DNA of 64,000 bases from Halisarca cf. caerulea (Eukaryota; Porifera; Demospongiae; Chondrillida; Halisarcidae): the NCBI GenBank assembly GCA_963170055.1, contig CAUJGJ010000303.1:27201-91200 (forward strand), read 5' to 3'. The translations under genes were made by a program, and so were the position numbers. Positions 36,449 to 47,070 of this stretch are shown one piece after another. Below the pieces are notes generated by a model, which saw only the letters and a list, made by a program, of their open reading frames with translations, was not told the origin of the DNA and did no database searches. Within the stretch, counting starts at the first letter, position 1; each line of letters begins with the position of its first letter.

Positions 36449-38507
36449 CCATTGATGTTAATTACATACATACACTCTGGGATATACATAGGTAAGTACA
36501 TGGATGATTACACACAGGGTAGGGAAACCAACAAGTAATTAGCCACAATTGTGCCAGTCAGTGTCTGATCTAATAGGTGTAGGTGTTACTACAATCTCTT
36601 CAAGGTCAAAAAGTAATTAGCCGCTTTTGTGCCAGCAATCTTAGTCAGTGTTTGACCTAATACGTAGGTGTAGGTGTTACACGTAGGTGTGTAATCCTCC
36701 AAAGCACCTTATCAGAACCATTGGTCTATAGGCAGGGTTCTATCCAATGGGGGGGGGGGTATAGCTTCCACCCCAAACCCTCCAGTTTCCACCCTAAACC
36801 CTCCAACTTTCACCCCAAACTCTCAAGCTTTCATCCCAAACTCTCCAGCTTTCACCCCAAACTCTCCAGCTTTCACTCCAAAAAATCCAACTGTAGTGCT
36901 AATTACGATAGAGAAGGCCCTGCTCACAGAGGGTATAAAATTGAAAAAAATCTATGGGAGAGCATGCTCCAGACCCCTCTAGAAGGCCTCCCTTCGCCCC
37001 TACCACCCACCCCCACCCCCCCATTTTTTATACATAAGTATTATTTTGCCCCCCTTGCCTATGTTTCTAAATGAAACCCTGATACATTAAGCCCGGTACT
37101 ATAACTTATGCAAATAAGCATGATCTAATACTTACTATCTACTGTAGATACACACATATTGCAACTAGGGGGTATTCCATTTGCAAACTGATCCTGAGTG
37201 TCATTAAAGTGAAACCTCCTGCACAATACTACTCAACATGCTAAATAATTCCCTTGTTTGACTGGAACACAGGAATTACTCATTCACCAGTAAAACATAC
37301 CTGAGGGAGAGAAAGATGATGCAAAATATCAGAATTAAGGATCTCACCGTGAAGACAGAGGACTTTTCTGCTACTCTTCTCATCTCCCCAGGACTTCCCT
37401 GCAATGTGTCCCCATGGTACTGGTATGGCAACTACATAATGTTAATCAGATGAGACTACAATGACATACGTACTGTTTGTTGGAGGAAATACACTGCTAT
37501 CAATTGCATAATAAAACCAGGAAAACAAAATCCTATTGTTTTGATGCATTGAGGCATTGGTGCTTCATATCATTTGCCTTTACATTCCTTGTTTCTTTAG
37601 TCCCTACATTGAAGGTTTGCCCCATTGGGAATAGCACTGATCAGACAACACAATACTAGGACACTAGTGAATACCATGTAATTGGTGAAAGTCATCACAT
37701 TGTAAGTATTGTCACATAAATAAGGCATTGTCATTGCGAAATATTCTGGGTCAGTACTATAATATCTCAGGTAGGCAGTATGTACGTATGCTGACCATGT
37801 GATCTATGAATGAAACCTAACTTGACAGCAATGACAGAAAAGGTACATACGACATATTAGGATAGTTAATGTGCACTCTCCAACACAAAGTTCTACTCCA
37901 GATCCTAGCACTAGCTATAGCCAGACAAAAAAACAATACATAAGGATTACTTCACATGTGGATGATCATAAGTAACTACATCCATAGACACTTTATAGTC
38001 TAGGCTACATCGTTCCTAATTGTACTGGAAAAGCTTAAAAGTTAGACATTTCTGATGCATTTTTCACCATAGGCATAGACTACAACACCTAGGGCGTTCA
38101 AAATAGGCCTATCCAACGTTTTAAGCAACACTTAAGACATAAGTTAAGCCACTGCAGACTCACTCCCGAGCAGGAGGACGTGAACAATAAGGTAAAGGGG
38201 GGTATTTTGGAACAGCGGGTAATTCGGAACAGTCAGGCCAAAAGTAGTGTCAACCACAAGCTACAACCGTTATTTCTCGTGTGTATTGTCTCCCGTGAAG
38301 GGGGAGTTTGGCAGTAGCAAGGATGGTTGGGTAACTTAACCACAACGAAAGTTACAGGCCCTGTTCCAAATTACCCCCCTTTACCTTAAGTTATAGACTA
38401 TAGACTATAAATAATTTACGTAGTATACAATATCGATGGTACAAAATGGAACGTTATGAGACGAGCATACTTTCCGTCCACCTGATGCAGGAAAATAAGG
38501 CCGCCAT
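27288..38507 (-). CDS. SERHL-like serine hydrolase, copy B (12 exons, 305 aa)
   Basis: Paralogue of copy A in convergent orientation. Exons in transcript order: 38507-38471, 37431-37348, 35001-34831, 34770-34729, 34475-34456, 33527-33453, 33188-33088, 29664-29582, 29193-29159, 28801-28725, 27549-27486, 27416-27288. They sum to 918 nt in frame. Exon 1 begins ATGGCGGCC and ends GAAA|gtatgc in phase 1. Motifs: PVPWGHIAGKSWG, LHGWLDNAGSFDHLIP, DLPGHGLSSH, CHSMG (Ser110), GNHHVH. Exon 7 is one codon longer than in copy A. The C-terminus is longer (LYSSAIGSIKT). Exon 11 keeps an acidic residue (ANDSS, Asp245) where A has Gly. Both copies look intact, with no stops or frameshifts. Introns hold several MITEs. 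Confidence 0.88.
27773..27824. repeat. (CA)n microsatellite in SERHL-B intron 10
   Basis: About 26 CA units on the plus strand, so (TG)n in the sense of the gene, as in copy A intron 10. Confidence 0.95.
29741..30302. mobile_element. Tc1/mariner-type MITE with nested insert
   Basis: Ends CTGTGAAACCTCTAGCTC and ggattagacaggtttcactg with TA at the right end. It is split by the younger element at 29774-30159. Lies in SERHL-B intron 7. Confidence 0.6.
29774..30159. mobile_element. 386-bp nested MITE, TA-flanked
   Basis: TIRs GAGAGGTTTAGCATAGCG and catagTGCTAAACCTCTC, with TA at 29772-29773 and 30160-30161. No coding capacity. Confidence 0.75.
30401..31130. mobile_element. Probable MITE in SERHL-B intron 7
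   Basis: Ends gtacagtgaatattcattca and ggattaatggatattcattg are inverted relatives. Internal repeated words (ggcggattat, tggcagataa) recur. Boundaries are approximate. Confidence 0.5.
34456..34475 (-). CDS. SERHL copy B exon 5 (20-nt microexon)
   Basis: On the minus strand 20 nt lie between ccactttag and gtgagg and encode A-G-I-A-G-L after completing the split Gly of C-H-S-M-G. Size and phase are identical to the copy A microexon. Confidence 0.88.
35045..35123. repeat. (GT)n microsatellite, left part, SERHL-B intron 2
   Basis: About 35 GT units ending against the MITE at 35124. It is (CA)n in the sense of the gene, as in copy A intron 2. Confidence 0.95.
35124..35674. mobile_element. 551-bp hAT-like MITE inside a microsatellite
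   Basis: Ends CAGAGCTCACTATAAC and GTTTTCGAGCTCTG, with (GT)n directly on both sides. Both halves carry tgtcctgacaaa and tgtccgg-like words in inverted order. The host microsatellite supplies the flanking duplication, so its length cannot be read. Confidence 0.7.
35675..35720. repeat. (GT)n microsatellite, right part
   Basis: 23 GT units continuing directly from the MITE right end. Confidence 0.95.
35918..36369. mobile_element. hAT-like MITE (CAGTGGCGGATCC ends)
   Basis: A 452-bp element with ends CAGTGGCGGATCCATG and the inverted TCCTGGATCCGCCTCTG. CAGNGGCGGATCC is a common hAT terminus. Both ends have adjacent G/C runs (gcgccccccc). No clean 8-bp TSD, although ttgcc occurs on both sides. 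Lies in SERHL-B intron 2. Confidence 0.65.
36404..36448. repeat. (GT)n microsatellite
   Basis: GT repeat with one AT interruption, close to the hAT-like MITE. Confidence 0.93.
36766..36892 (+). repeat. 21-bp minisatellite
   Basis: Six units of the type TTCACCCCAAACTCTCCAGCT with drift across the array. It creates a periodic frame (S-F-H-P-K-L-S). It follows a short poly-G run at 36750-36759. Confidence 0.88.
38189..38393. mobile_element. MITE in SERHL-B intron 1
   Basis: Ends taaggtaaaggggggtattt and aattacccccctttacctta are inverted complements of about 27 bp. The interior matches the copy at 7868-8101. Confidence 0.75.
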
Positions 38508-38604
38508 TCTCCTTGATTGCGCAATTGCGCCAAAGATACCGTGGACACTCAGTGTCTATGGTGACTCTATGGCATATATAGTTCCTTTATCGGATTGCAA
38601 ATAC

Positions 38605-39287
38605 TGATGATCATGCAAGACTAGATATCAGAGCACAAAACTTTGGGGACAAGAGTAAAAGCTCAACCTTTTATGATGAGAGGGTTTTCAATCCATACAT
38701 TCCATCCAACTGCACCTTCACAACCAATGCCTGCTACAGAAAGCACGGATCAGAGAAATGCAGGGTTTATGAACAGAGGATCATAGAGGTCGAGCACAGT
38801 NNNNNNNNNNNNNNNNNNNNNNNNNNNNNNNNNNNNNNNNNNNNNNNNNNNNNNNNNNNNNNNNNNNNNNNNNNNNNNNNNNNNNNNNNNNNNNNNNNNN
38901 NNNNNNNNNNNNNNNNNNNNNNNNNNNNNNNNNNNNNNNNNNNNNNNNNNNNNNNNNNNNNNNNNNNNNNNNNNNNNNNNNNNNNNNNNNNNNNNNNNNN
39001 ACATTCACTCCCCTTGTGTCCTCATCTATTGGAGGATGTGGTCCATCAGCCACCATAGCCTACAGGAGACTCACAAACCTGAACTATGAGAATCAAGGAC
39101 AATTCTACAATTCAGCCATCAACTGGATCAGATGCAGAATATCACACAGCTTGGTGAACTCTACAGTTGCTTGTATCAGGGCCCCGGATCTGCCCACCAT
39201 GATCCTGAGAGGGAAATCAACTTGTCTGACTACCCTTTGGATCTCCTTCAATGAATCGGAGGTCCAATTGCTGGGTACACTTACATG
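38605..39287 (+). pseudogene. Retroelement C-terminal fragment (endonuclease-like end)
   Basis: The plus-strand frame reads ARLDIRAQNFGDKSKSSTFY, then ERVFNPYIPSN and CYRKHGSEKCRVYEQRIIEV before the N gap. After the gap comes TFTPLVSSSIGGCGPSATIA, then NWIRCRISHSLVNSTVACIR. The pattern 'ARLDI ... RVFNP ... YRKHE..K...YEQR..EVEH ... FTPLV.S..GG ... W.RC..SF.L..S...CIRG' matches a C-terminal region seen in many metazoan non-LTR retroelements with a restriction-like endonuclease. 5'-truncated. Its stop is at 39285-39287. The gap prevents judging whether it is otherwise open. Confidence 0.7.
38801..39000. other. Assembly gap (200 N)
   Basis: 200 unknown bases inside the retroelement fragment. 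The round number suggests a scaffold spacer or estimated gap. Confidence 0.99.
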
Positions 39288-39931
39288 AACTTCATGAACC
39301 ATCTTTATAGTATTATTTTTGTCTCCTGTATGAATATAATTATCTATGAAGTACATACAATTATCTATGAGTGTGCATAGATGTGGACGTCAGGAAGTTT
39401 TCACGGCTATATAATAAATCAAAGCTGAAGCTATCTTTGTCAACACTAATATAACCATCATAAGTAACGGTTATTGTCACCTTGGTAGTGCTGTAGGATC
39501 TGCCCCTTTGTTGCATGAGGAGTATGTATCTTTAAAAGTTAAGCAATGGGAAAGCGACCTCTTGTGTCATTGACTCTATAGCTGTCAAAGATTGCATTTT
39601 CCTACCCACACGAAACCTTTGCTGCATTCACACGTGTTTTTTCAAGTCATTGGACATGCATCCCTATGAAGATGCATTCCGGAAATTGCACATTTATTGT
39701 AACGTACTGCTCAAGAAGAACATTCACCAAAATATCATTACGGCACTATTGGGACGATCAGCATGTTCCAACTCTGAAAAGGACTTAAGGAAGAAGGCAT
39801 TTAGTTTTGTCAGTGCATCCATATGGTGGTTGCTTCCAAACAACATCTAGCTGATGCTGTACAGCGGAATTTTTGGTGTTTGCAAAACTATGTAAAAACA
39901 CTTTTTGAATGAGTAGCTTATAATTTTTGTA

Positions 39932-39937
<6 letters not shown>

Positions 39938-39982
<45 letters not shown>
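39938..39982. repeat. (AT)n microsatellite
   Basis: About 22 AT units. Confidence 0.93.
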
Positions 39983-39987
<5 letters not shown>

Positions 39988-40149
39988 AACACCATAGCAG
40001 TATAAAGAAAACATGCATAAGATATGGCTCTAATGCCCTATTATTCTAATTATATATATCATTACACACACCAATGACCATAATATTATTATTTATTGAC
40101 AATGGCTATATTATAGTTTCAAGAACTGATTGATTATATTATTGTTTTG

Positions 40150-40345
40150 AAATTCATTCACTGATCTCTCTAAGACTACCATTTTTAGTTGTTGCTGCAT
40201 CTTTTAACCAAACATTCCTATTTTTGGACTCTTTGTATAGTCCCTTTTTGTTTCTTTCTGTGTTTTGCTCTTTGTCCTTTTTTCTTTTCTGGGTGCCACT
40301 TATAGTAGCCTCTGGCAAAAGGCTCTGCAAATTAAATAAGAATAC
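40150..40345 (+). repeat. Dispersed retroelement 3'-tail, copy 1
   Basis: A T/C-rich stretch ending gggtgccacttatagtagcc then tctggcaaaaggctctgc and an A-rich tail. It shares order and words with 42700-42975 and with the complement of 54430-54640. Confidence 0.5.
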
Positions 40346-40559
40346 CGACCCTGACCAGGCCTGACCCAGCCTGATTGTACTTTAATTGTAAGCATTTGCC
40401 CATGCAGTTTGTTAGCATACCCCACCCTCCCCTTGTGAAAAAGGGAAACAGACATTTGAAAATGGGGGTATGCCCGGGAATGCACTTGTATGTATTTGGT
40501 CAGTTTGTAAGCATACTCCTATTTGAAAATAATATTATATGTTTCCCTGTGTTTGACAG

Positions 40560-40600
40560 GGAATGCACTTTCCCTGTCAAGAACAGGGAAAGTGCATTCC
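40560..40600. repeat. Perfect 18-bp-arm hairpin
   Basis: Arms GGAATGCACTTTCCCTGT and its exact complement are separated by 5 bases. A second inverted pair (ggcagattcccc / ggggaatctgcc) starts just downstream (about 40619-40675). Possibly a MITE remnant. Confidence 0.75.
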
Positions 40601-41559
40601 TTGTTGTTGCTGGATGAGGCAGATTCCCCCTCGATGGTACACATGTTCACCTGTGTTTAATGGGGAATCTGCCACTCAGAACATTTAATGCTGCATGCAC
40701 CAGCTTTGATTGCAGGAAGTATTTGTTTCTATGCAATTCAACACAATATTTTGAAGAATATGAAAGATTCCAGTGGTAATATTGTGACATTAATAATTTA
40801 AAGGGGAACACTCACCTTTTTATTCTTGTCCTAGGATATTTCACAATATGTACTGTAATATCAAGTAACTGTGCATACAGGATCCAACTAAAATAATACA
40901 CCACCACCCCTCCTAACAAAAATCAAACTTCAGTGTTAATACTAAGCCTCCCTACGTGGAAGTTAAGAGGTACATATAATATACCTAATGATAAGCCCTA
41001 ACCTATACCCATATAATAATAATATGGTCTATATAGCCTGATAAGTCTATTATTATCTTATAAGCAGAATGATGTGCTGCAAGCAGAACCCCTCCCTTGG
41101 ACTTAAGGGAGTGTGGGCCCATAACCCCCAGATGTTATCCGATCCGACTTCCATACATAACAATGTAAGGGGATATAGGCAACCCATTTCTGACAGCCTG
41201 AGCCATGAAATGCTAGATTTCTAATTAGCACCTGGGGAAATAGCCCACACCACCCAATCACGCCAAATAGGCGGAGAAACAAAAAAGAGAAGAAAAAACA
41301 GGATACAGCGAATACACAGACAGCAACTGGAAACCACGGGGTAGCTGAAAGCACTGAAGGCGCACGAATTGCGTAACTGATTTTATAGGCACATACAGAG
41401 GTGGCGGCCGGAAGTCCACTCCAGTCGTCCGTATGAACTCCATTCAACTGCATTAAATTACATTCAACCAATTGGAAGGTGAAAAACACTACGAGAACTC
41501 AACTCAAGCAAAATCCCTGCAACTGACAGCAAAGCTAGCCCCCATACATTAAAGCACTG

Positions 41560-42005
41560 CAGGGGCGTAGCTCCATTGTTTCCTGGTTGCCAGGAAACCC
41601 CCCTCACTAGATATCCCTTTAATCTAAAGTCACCAGTATCAATCATGCAATTATCCCAACACTTCTCTCCAATTGTCACCTAGCATGCACCTTCACATGC
41701 ATATATATTATGGTCTACTAAGAGCACATAACAAATGCTGTTCTGCTACATTCATGCATGCTTTGTGGTCTTTTTAGTCATTTCTAGCTTATCTGACACA
41801 CAAGTTTTCAAACTACCATTAAATGTGGTGTTCCCTTGCATGCATGCGGCCACAGGGTTGATACCACATGCTATACAGTAAGTAAAGGCTATTATAGTAC
41901 ATGCACTGCGTCCACAACCACTATACACCTATTTTTGTACACTATGTATGTGTCCATGATCATGGCTTTAGAAACCCCCTTATTTTTCTTCTGGCTATAC
42001 CCCTG
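41560..42005. mobile_element. hAT-like MITE (CAGGGGCGTAGC ends)
   Basis: Left end CAGGGGCGTAGCTCC with gaaacccccc behind it. Right end ggctataCCCCTG with gaaaccccctt in inverted position. The ends resemble hAT termini. I see no convincing 8-bp TSD. Confidence 0.55.
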
Positions 42006-42699
42006 CATTGTACCAAATAATAAGAGTAGTAAAGTATAAACCAGGAATACAGATATTGAGCATATTACAGACTTGCATGCCTCACATTGCATGTGCATGC
42101 AACACTCTACATCATAGAGATGGTTATAATAATAGTTGACAATTCAGTTTCTAATGTATTGGTACTGAGTAAATTGCAGCAGCAATGCATGCAAATATAG
42201 TCAACTCCTGATGCAAAGAACCCTGATCATGAAATCCACACTGAAGTATTAATTTTTTTCCTAACTAGTGAAGTTCTTTCTAAAAGAAGTGCATGTTATT
42301 GTATTATAAAGTGTGAATGTTACTGCATTATTAAGTAGTGTTAGAAAAGAATTATGCCATGATTCACAAAGACGGTCATATATAGTCGAGTTCAAATTTA
42401 GTTTATTGCATTTTTTCTTGACTATACCCAGTATACGCTTCCATGTCTTCAAGAATGCAAGGTCCACTTTAACCCTCATTTGAAAGTCACTGCATGGCAG
42501 CAGTGCCATGCAAGTTCTTTATAACAGGAGTTTGTTTATTGCAACAGGAAATATGTATACACACAAACCTGGACTTATATATTAGGAAATTGTTCTTTGT
42601 AAGTAGGCAACAGGGCTCTTCGTAAGCGTGAGTCCGCTGTATAAGATATACTACCAGTACTATAATATTACACTAAATGTTCTTATTAGCATGTCTTGC

Positions 42700-42975
42700 A
42701 TGGCTTCTGTCTATTTCATATTCTTTGTTTGTTCACTTACTTTGCATGCCATTCTTGAATGTCCAAGACAATTAATTACAATTGATTGCTCTGATTGATC
42801 ATGATCTCTGAAGCATTTTTTCTCTTCTTTGTATCTATTAATCATGTAATATTAACATTCTCTTTTTGTTTCTTTTCTGTTTGTACAACTGCTTTTCTTT
42901 TTGTTTACAGGGTGCCTGTTGGAATAGCCTATAGCTAAAGGCTCCCCATTCAAAAATAAGATACCCCAATACCTC
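42700..42975 (+). repeat. Dispersed retroelement 3'-tail, copy 2
   Basis: T-rich tract, then gggtgcctgttggaatagcc and tatagctaaaggctcccc, then an A-rich end. Same family as 40150-40345. Confidence 0.5.
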
Positions 42976-43609
42976 AATATAAAATTAACCTATAAGAACA
43001 CTTATGTGAATTACTAAGGTATAATTTGTTAACTGCTAGATTGTATTGCATCATGCCTAACTCTGTCTACAGTACCTCCTTTGAATCAGCATTAGGTCCA
43101 GAAGCTTCCATCACTAGTACTTTACTTTGACAGCATATATAATGAGAGAGTATATTTTTTCCACGTCTTCTGCTCTAAGTTATAGGTCTCAATAAGTCCT
43201 GATCTGGCAGAGACGCATCATGAAAATATACTGTGCGTGTGTAGTAAAGAGCTAGAGCCAACGCCGCTAACCTTATTTACAGCAAGGGAAAATTTCTCAA
43301 TGTACCGGCCTTTTGAGCACTGGTCCCACCAACTCCACTGCACAGTGTGATATCTACATTAAGAAATTCTGTCATTGCTGATGATAGGAGGATTAATTCC
43401 TAAACCAAATACATAACAAGATGAGATTGTTAGTGTGTCAAACTCAATGATTCCAGCCATGTACTCAAATATTCACCACCATGGTTATTCTGTACACTTA
43501 TATCCCCATGTATGATCCCCTTATGAATTTAATTTGGATTTAATTTGATCCATGTTTGGATATAATGTATACATGGGCTACTTATTTGGTTTATGAGACT
43601 CAGTAGCTG

Positions 43610-43861
43610 GACCGGACTAGACTATTTCTAACACTGAAAATGGCGGAGGCGGAAGTTGGCTTCTAAGGACTAATGAAGTGCGTGGGCACGCTGAGGCCAC
43701 ATAAACGAACGTCATTGTTTTCTAGAACAGGGCGTTTTCGCGTGATCCGTCAAGGTTTTGGAACGAAGGGTACCCTGAGTGATGTTTGTGTAACGGTGGC
43801 TGTGTTCACTGGCTCAGGGGATACATCTATTTCAAGAGACACTGAATTCAGTTCGTTACAG
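43610..43861 (+). promoter_or_regulatory. Candidate CpG-rich promoter / 5' UTR exon of the sulfotransferase gene
   Basis: A locally CpG-rich block (gaacgaacgtc, ggcgttttcgcgtgatccgt, aacgaaggg) ends in a strong donor, ttacag|gtaagag. It precedes the acceptor at 46777 that opens the first coding exon, so a 2.9-kb 5' UTR intron is plausible. Inference only; no transcript evidence. Confidence 0.4.
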
Positions 43862-45578
43862 GTAAGAGGTTTGAGTCAACCATGGCGAGCTATGGCTTAA
43901 CAACACTTGTACGATGGTCATATGTTATACCATAGATACTCTTGTACCTGGTCAATCCAACCTTGAATGACACCAATCGTATTCCAGCTCGGCACTGTAG
44001 ATATGTTAGCTCACTTCGTGCTTTTGACTCTAGCTATGCTAGGTGATGGGTTGGAAATATGGCTCAGGTTGTCGGTTTTGTGGCTGAGTGTTTATGGTAT
44101 AGCTTATGCCTGTACCGTCGGCCTGTCTTGTATACTTTCAGAGGATGTTTTATGTACAGTGATATCTCCTAAAGCGGTGAGGACAGCCTCTCTATGGGAA
44201 CACAGTTTGAGCTATGGTTTGAGGCCCCAAAATATTTTCTCCTTATTGTTCCAGTACAGCTTTATCCACCCAAGGAGGGCATTCTCCTTATATAGGACAA
44301 AAGAGGCTGTCCTAAAGTGTCATTTCAGTTCAGTTCAACTCACTTCAGTCATAGACTATCTATACTATGTAGTTTGGAGAGAGGCTCCCAGAAAAGTTCC
44401 TTTATTCGGAGATTCCACTATAATACCTAATGGAAGGCAAGTGCGATTGTGTGCCTGTGCAATCTTCCTTGCATGGAATGAGCATTGTGCACCTGTTTGT
44501 GGGAATGGGATGCTACTTGCATCTTGACGGGACAGAACGCCTTGAAATCTTGTACAAGTTTGTAGTGAATGTACCCCTAACCCCGTTGTTTATGATTTGG
44601 AACGAGCACGGGAACAAACTTATTATTTCCTTGTGCCAAAGTGTAGTATCTGTGATGCGACTTGAATGAATATGTCTTGAGGATTTACCAATTAATGTTG
44701 GATTTGAAGGTGGTATTGAGGAGTACAGTTTGAAGAGTGGTTTGTTAGAGATAGTGTCGTAGGCTAAGGCTTTGATAATCAAATGTTTATGTTAGAAAGG
44801 GCACCATGTAGTCAAATGGTTAGTTCATAATAAGATGTATAGATGTTTTCTGGTGTGGATGAGAAATGGTGCTCCTCAGTTCCCTCTCCAGACAAGGCAA
44901 TGGTAGTCTCGCAAAGACCTGGCTACAATCTTGCCAGTCAGGACGTCCCTGAAATCAGTCTGAGTTACGTATGTAAGACGAGGGTACCAAGTAGAAAGCT
45001 GTCAGTTATAAGAATTGGGTTAGTGTGGCCAAGTTGGAGTTACACTGTATGTTACTAGCTGGTGGATTTTGTTTTATTTAGTTCCTAGTGAAATTGCATT
45101 TATCGTGTTTGTTTGGAATAGATGAATTGGTGATGAATTTTGGGGATTTGGTCAGAAATAGAATGCTGTGTGTATTTTGAACTTTGTTTGCAGTTGTAGA
45201 TGTGTGAATGTGATCTGGAACTTGAGCAGTCCTGGCTCACTGTGAAATTGATTCTACACCCCCTGCCACTTGTATTTGTTTTAGACAGTGTATTATTCAC
45301 TGTTTATGTTTTGTATTACATGCTGTACTGTATCAGTGCTGCATAGCACCAATAGGTCATAGTAATTGCAAAACCAATCTTAGTACATGCGTATGTGCCA
45401 TCTAACTGCTTATACGTACGTATGTACTTGGTTACAAGCTTGATTTGCAGCAGTTGATCAGATTCTTGTTGTAGGCAGGAGGACTGTTTCCCATCAAACC
45501 AGATTAGTACAAAGCTTAGTGTTGATACTGTGAACCTCTTGTGTGGGGTGCGATATAAGCTAATTTGATTTCTTTTGA

Positions 45579-45604
45579 GTGTGTGTGTGTGTGTGTGTGT
45601 GTGT
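45579..45604. repeat. Short (GT)n microsatellite
   Basis: 13 GT units. Confidence 0.9.
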
Positions 45605-46474
45605 ACCTCCCTCTGCTGTGTTACTTTCATGTCTTGCTTGTCAGACTGACCTCAATGAAGTGTTTACACTTTTTTGGCTTCTCAAGAGATCCTTAGCTGT
45701 TATTGGTGGCCTAGAGCCATCAAGATCTGTTCTCAGGAAACGATTTTATCTGATCATGCTTTATACTCCATACTTGTATTTATGTACATTCATGCATCAG
45801 TTTGTTTTCTGTGGACTATATGAGTTTAGTGTATATTGGGATCAGAATGACAATGCACTTGCTTTGTTCCACATAGCATCCTGCATTTAGATTGGCCAAG
45901 CACAGTTCACTTTATCATTTTGATATTAGTCATCATTGAAAGATTGACGACCCTGTGTTTGGGCGCTAACTATTCAATAGCCTGTCAGCTGATGTGTGGA
46001 ATGGGCCATTTTAGGAATGTCTGCTTGCATTGTGGCCTGTCCTGTAGGTGTACGTACGTTACAATCTTTTATGTATGTTTTAATGAAAGCTTGAAGAGTA
46101 CATTGACCTATTAGGGTATAGTCATTTATAAGTAGGTTATTGCTGGAAATGCTTAAATGTAATTGAAGTTAAATTGCATTACTAAGACCCAAAAGCACAG
46201 AAGCAAGGTATGGGTGCTTGTACTTTATGTAGGACTAGACCTTGGTAGGGAGATTGGTGCTGTTTGTTTTACCAGTGAAGGAAGGAGCCCATCACATGTC
46301 AAGTGCAGGTATTGCTGGGAAGGGAAATTCCACCATGCAGAAGCTCGTGTCAGTCATTCACGATATGTGTTTTAGATCTTATGTTGGACCTTTTGGAACA
46401 GTCTCTGTCAGTAGAAAACATCAGGAATGCAAAGGGGGGAATTTGATAGTAAGCATGTTACTTCCTAAGAAGTA

Positions 46475-46665
46475 CAGTGAAACCTCTATTAAAAGACACC
46501 TCCGTAATGCAGAAACCTCCTTTAACAGGACACCATTGCTACGTATGTCCTATTTGAAGTCCCCCACATTGACATGTGTACATTTGAATCCTAAATATGG
46601 ACACTTCCATATACAAGACACCTTAGTGTGGTTCCAGTGGTGTCCTTATTATGGAGGTTTTACTG
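46475..46665. mobile_element. 191-bp Tc1/mariner-type MITE
   Basis: TIRs CAGTGAAACCTCTATTAA and the inverted CCATAATAAGGACACC type end (ATGGAGGTTTTACTG), flanked by TA on both sides. Lies about 110 bp upstream of the first coding exon of the sulfotransferase gene. Confidence 0.8.
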
Positions 46666-46777
46666 TAAATTTGGTACTTCGTCAGAAGCCAATGTGGTAA
46701 CTACTACTGTATGTACGTACCTATGTACATGATGCTATTGTGTGTAATACATTTGTTGCATGTGTTTTTATCCACAG

Positions 46778-47070
46778 AATCAATCAGGATGCCTTCTATG
46801 ACAAGACTCTTGTGGAAATGTCGATCAGTATACACGCTCAATGTTGTCCTAATCATAGCTATATTTCTCACTATTATATTCACGTATGGAATGAACAATA
46901 GCAACATTGTGCATCACAAACGAGTTATCTTGGCTGACAGAAATATGGTCAAAAGAGACATCAGTTCAATCCAAGAATCAGACAGCCAAAGTTCGCAGTC
47001 ATCTGGTAAACACACAGAAGGCAATGGACTCTTGAATAGCTTACACCCAGATATTTATAGACGCATAGAG
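46778..47070 (+). CDS. Sulfotransferase coding exon 1 (membrane anchor and stem)
   Basis: Acceptor tttttatccacag, 11 nt of 5' UTR, then ATG. Encodes the type II anchor and stem, ends HPDIYRRIE before gtatgt. Confidence 0.8.

Larger units (their letters stand above)
39288..43600. other. Repeat-rich intergenic interval
   Basis: Apart from the microsatellite, hairpin, tail copies and hAT-like MITE listed separately, I see no coding exon here. Confidence 0.4.

Noticed and set aside
43967..44527. 186-residue frame on the plus strand.
   Set aside because: No recognisable family. It spans MITE-like sequence (ggacaaaagaggctgtcc, ttattcggagattccactata) and lies in the probable 5' UTR intron of the sulfotransferase gene.
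46711..46788. In-frame upstream ATG extending the sulfotransferase N-terminus.
   Set aside because: A strong acceptor (tttttatccacag, ending 46777) lies between it and the next ATG, and the ATG at 46789 gives the expected short cytoplasmic tail before the anchor.
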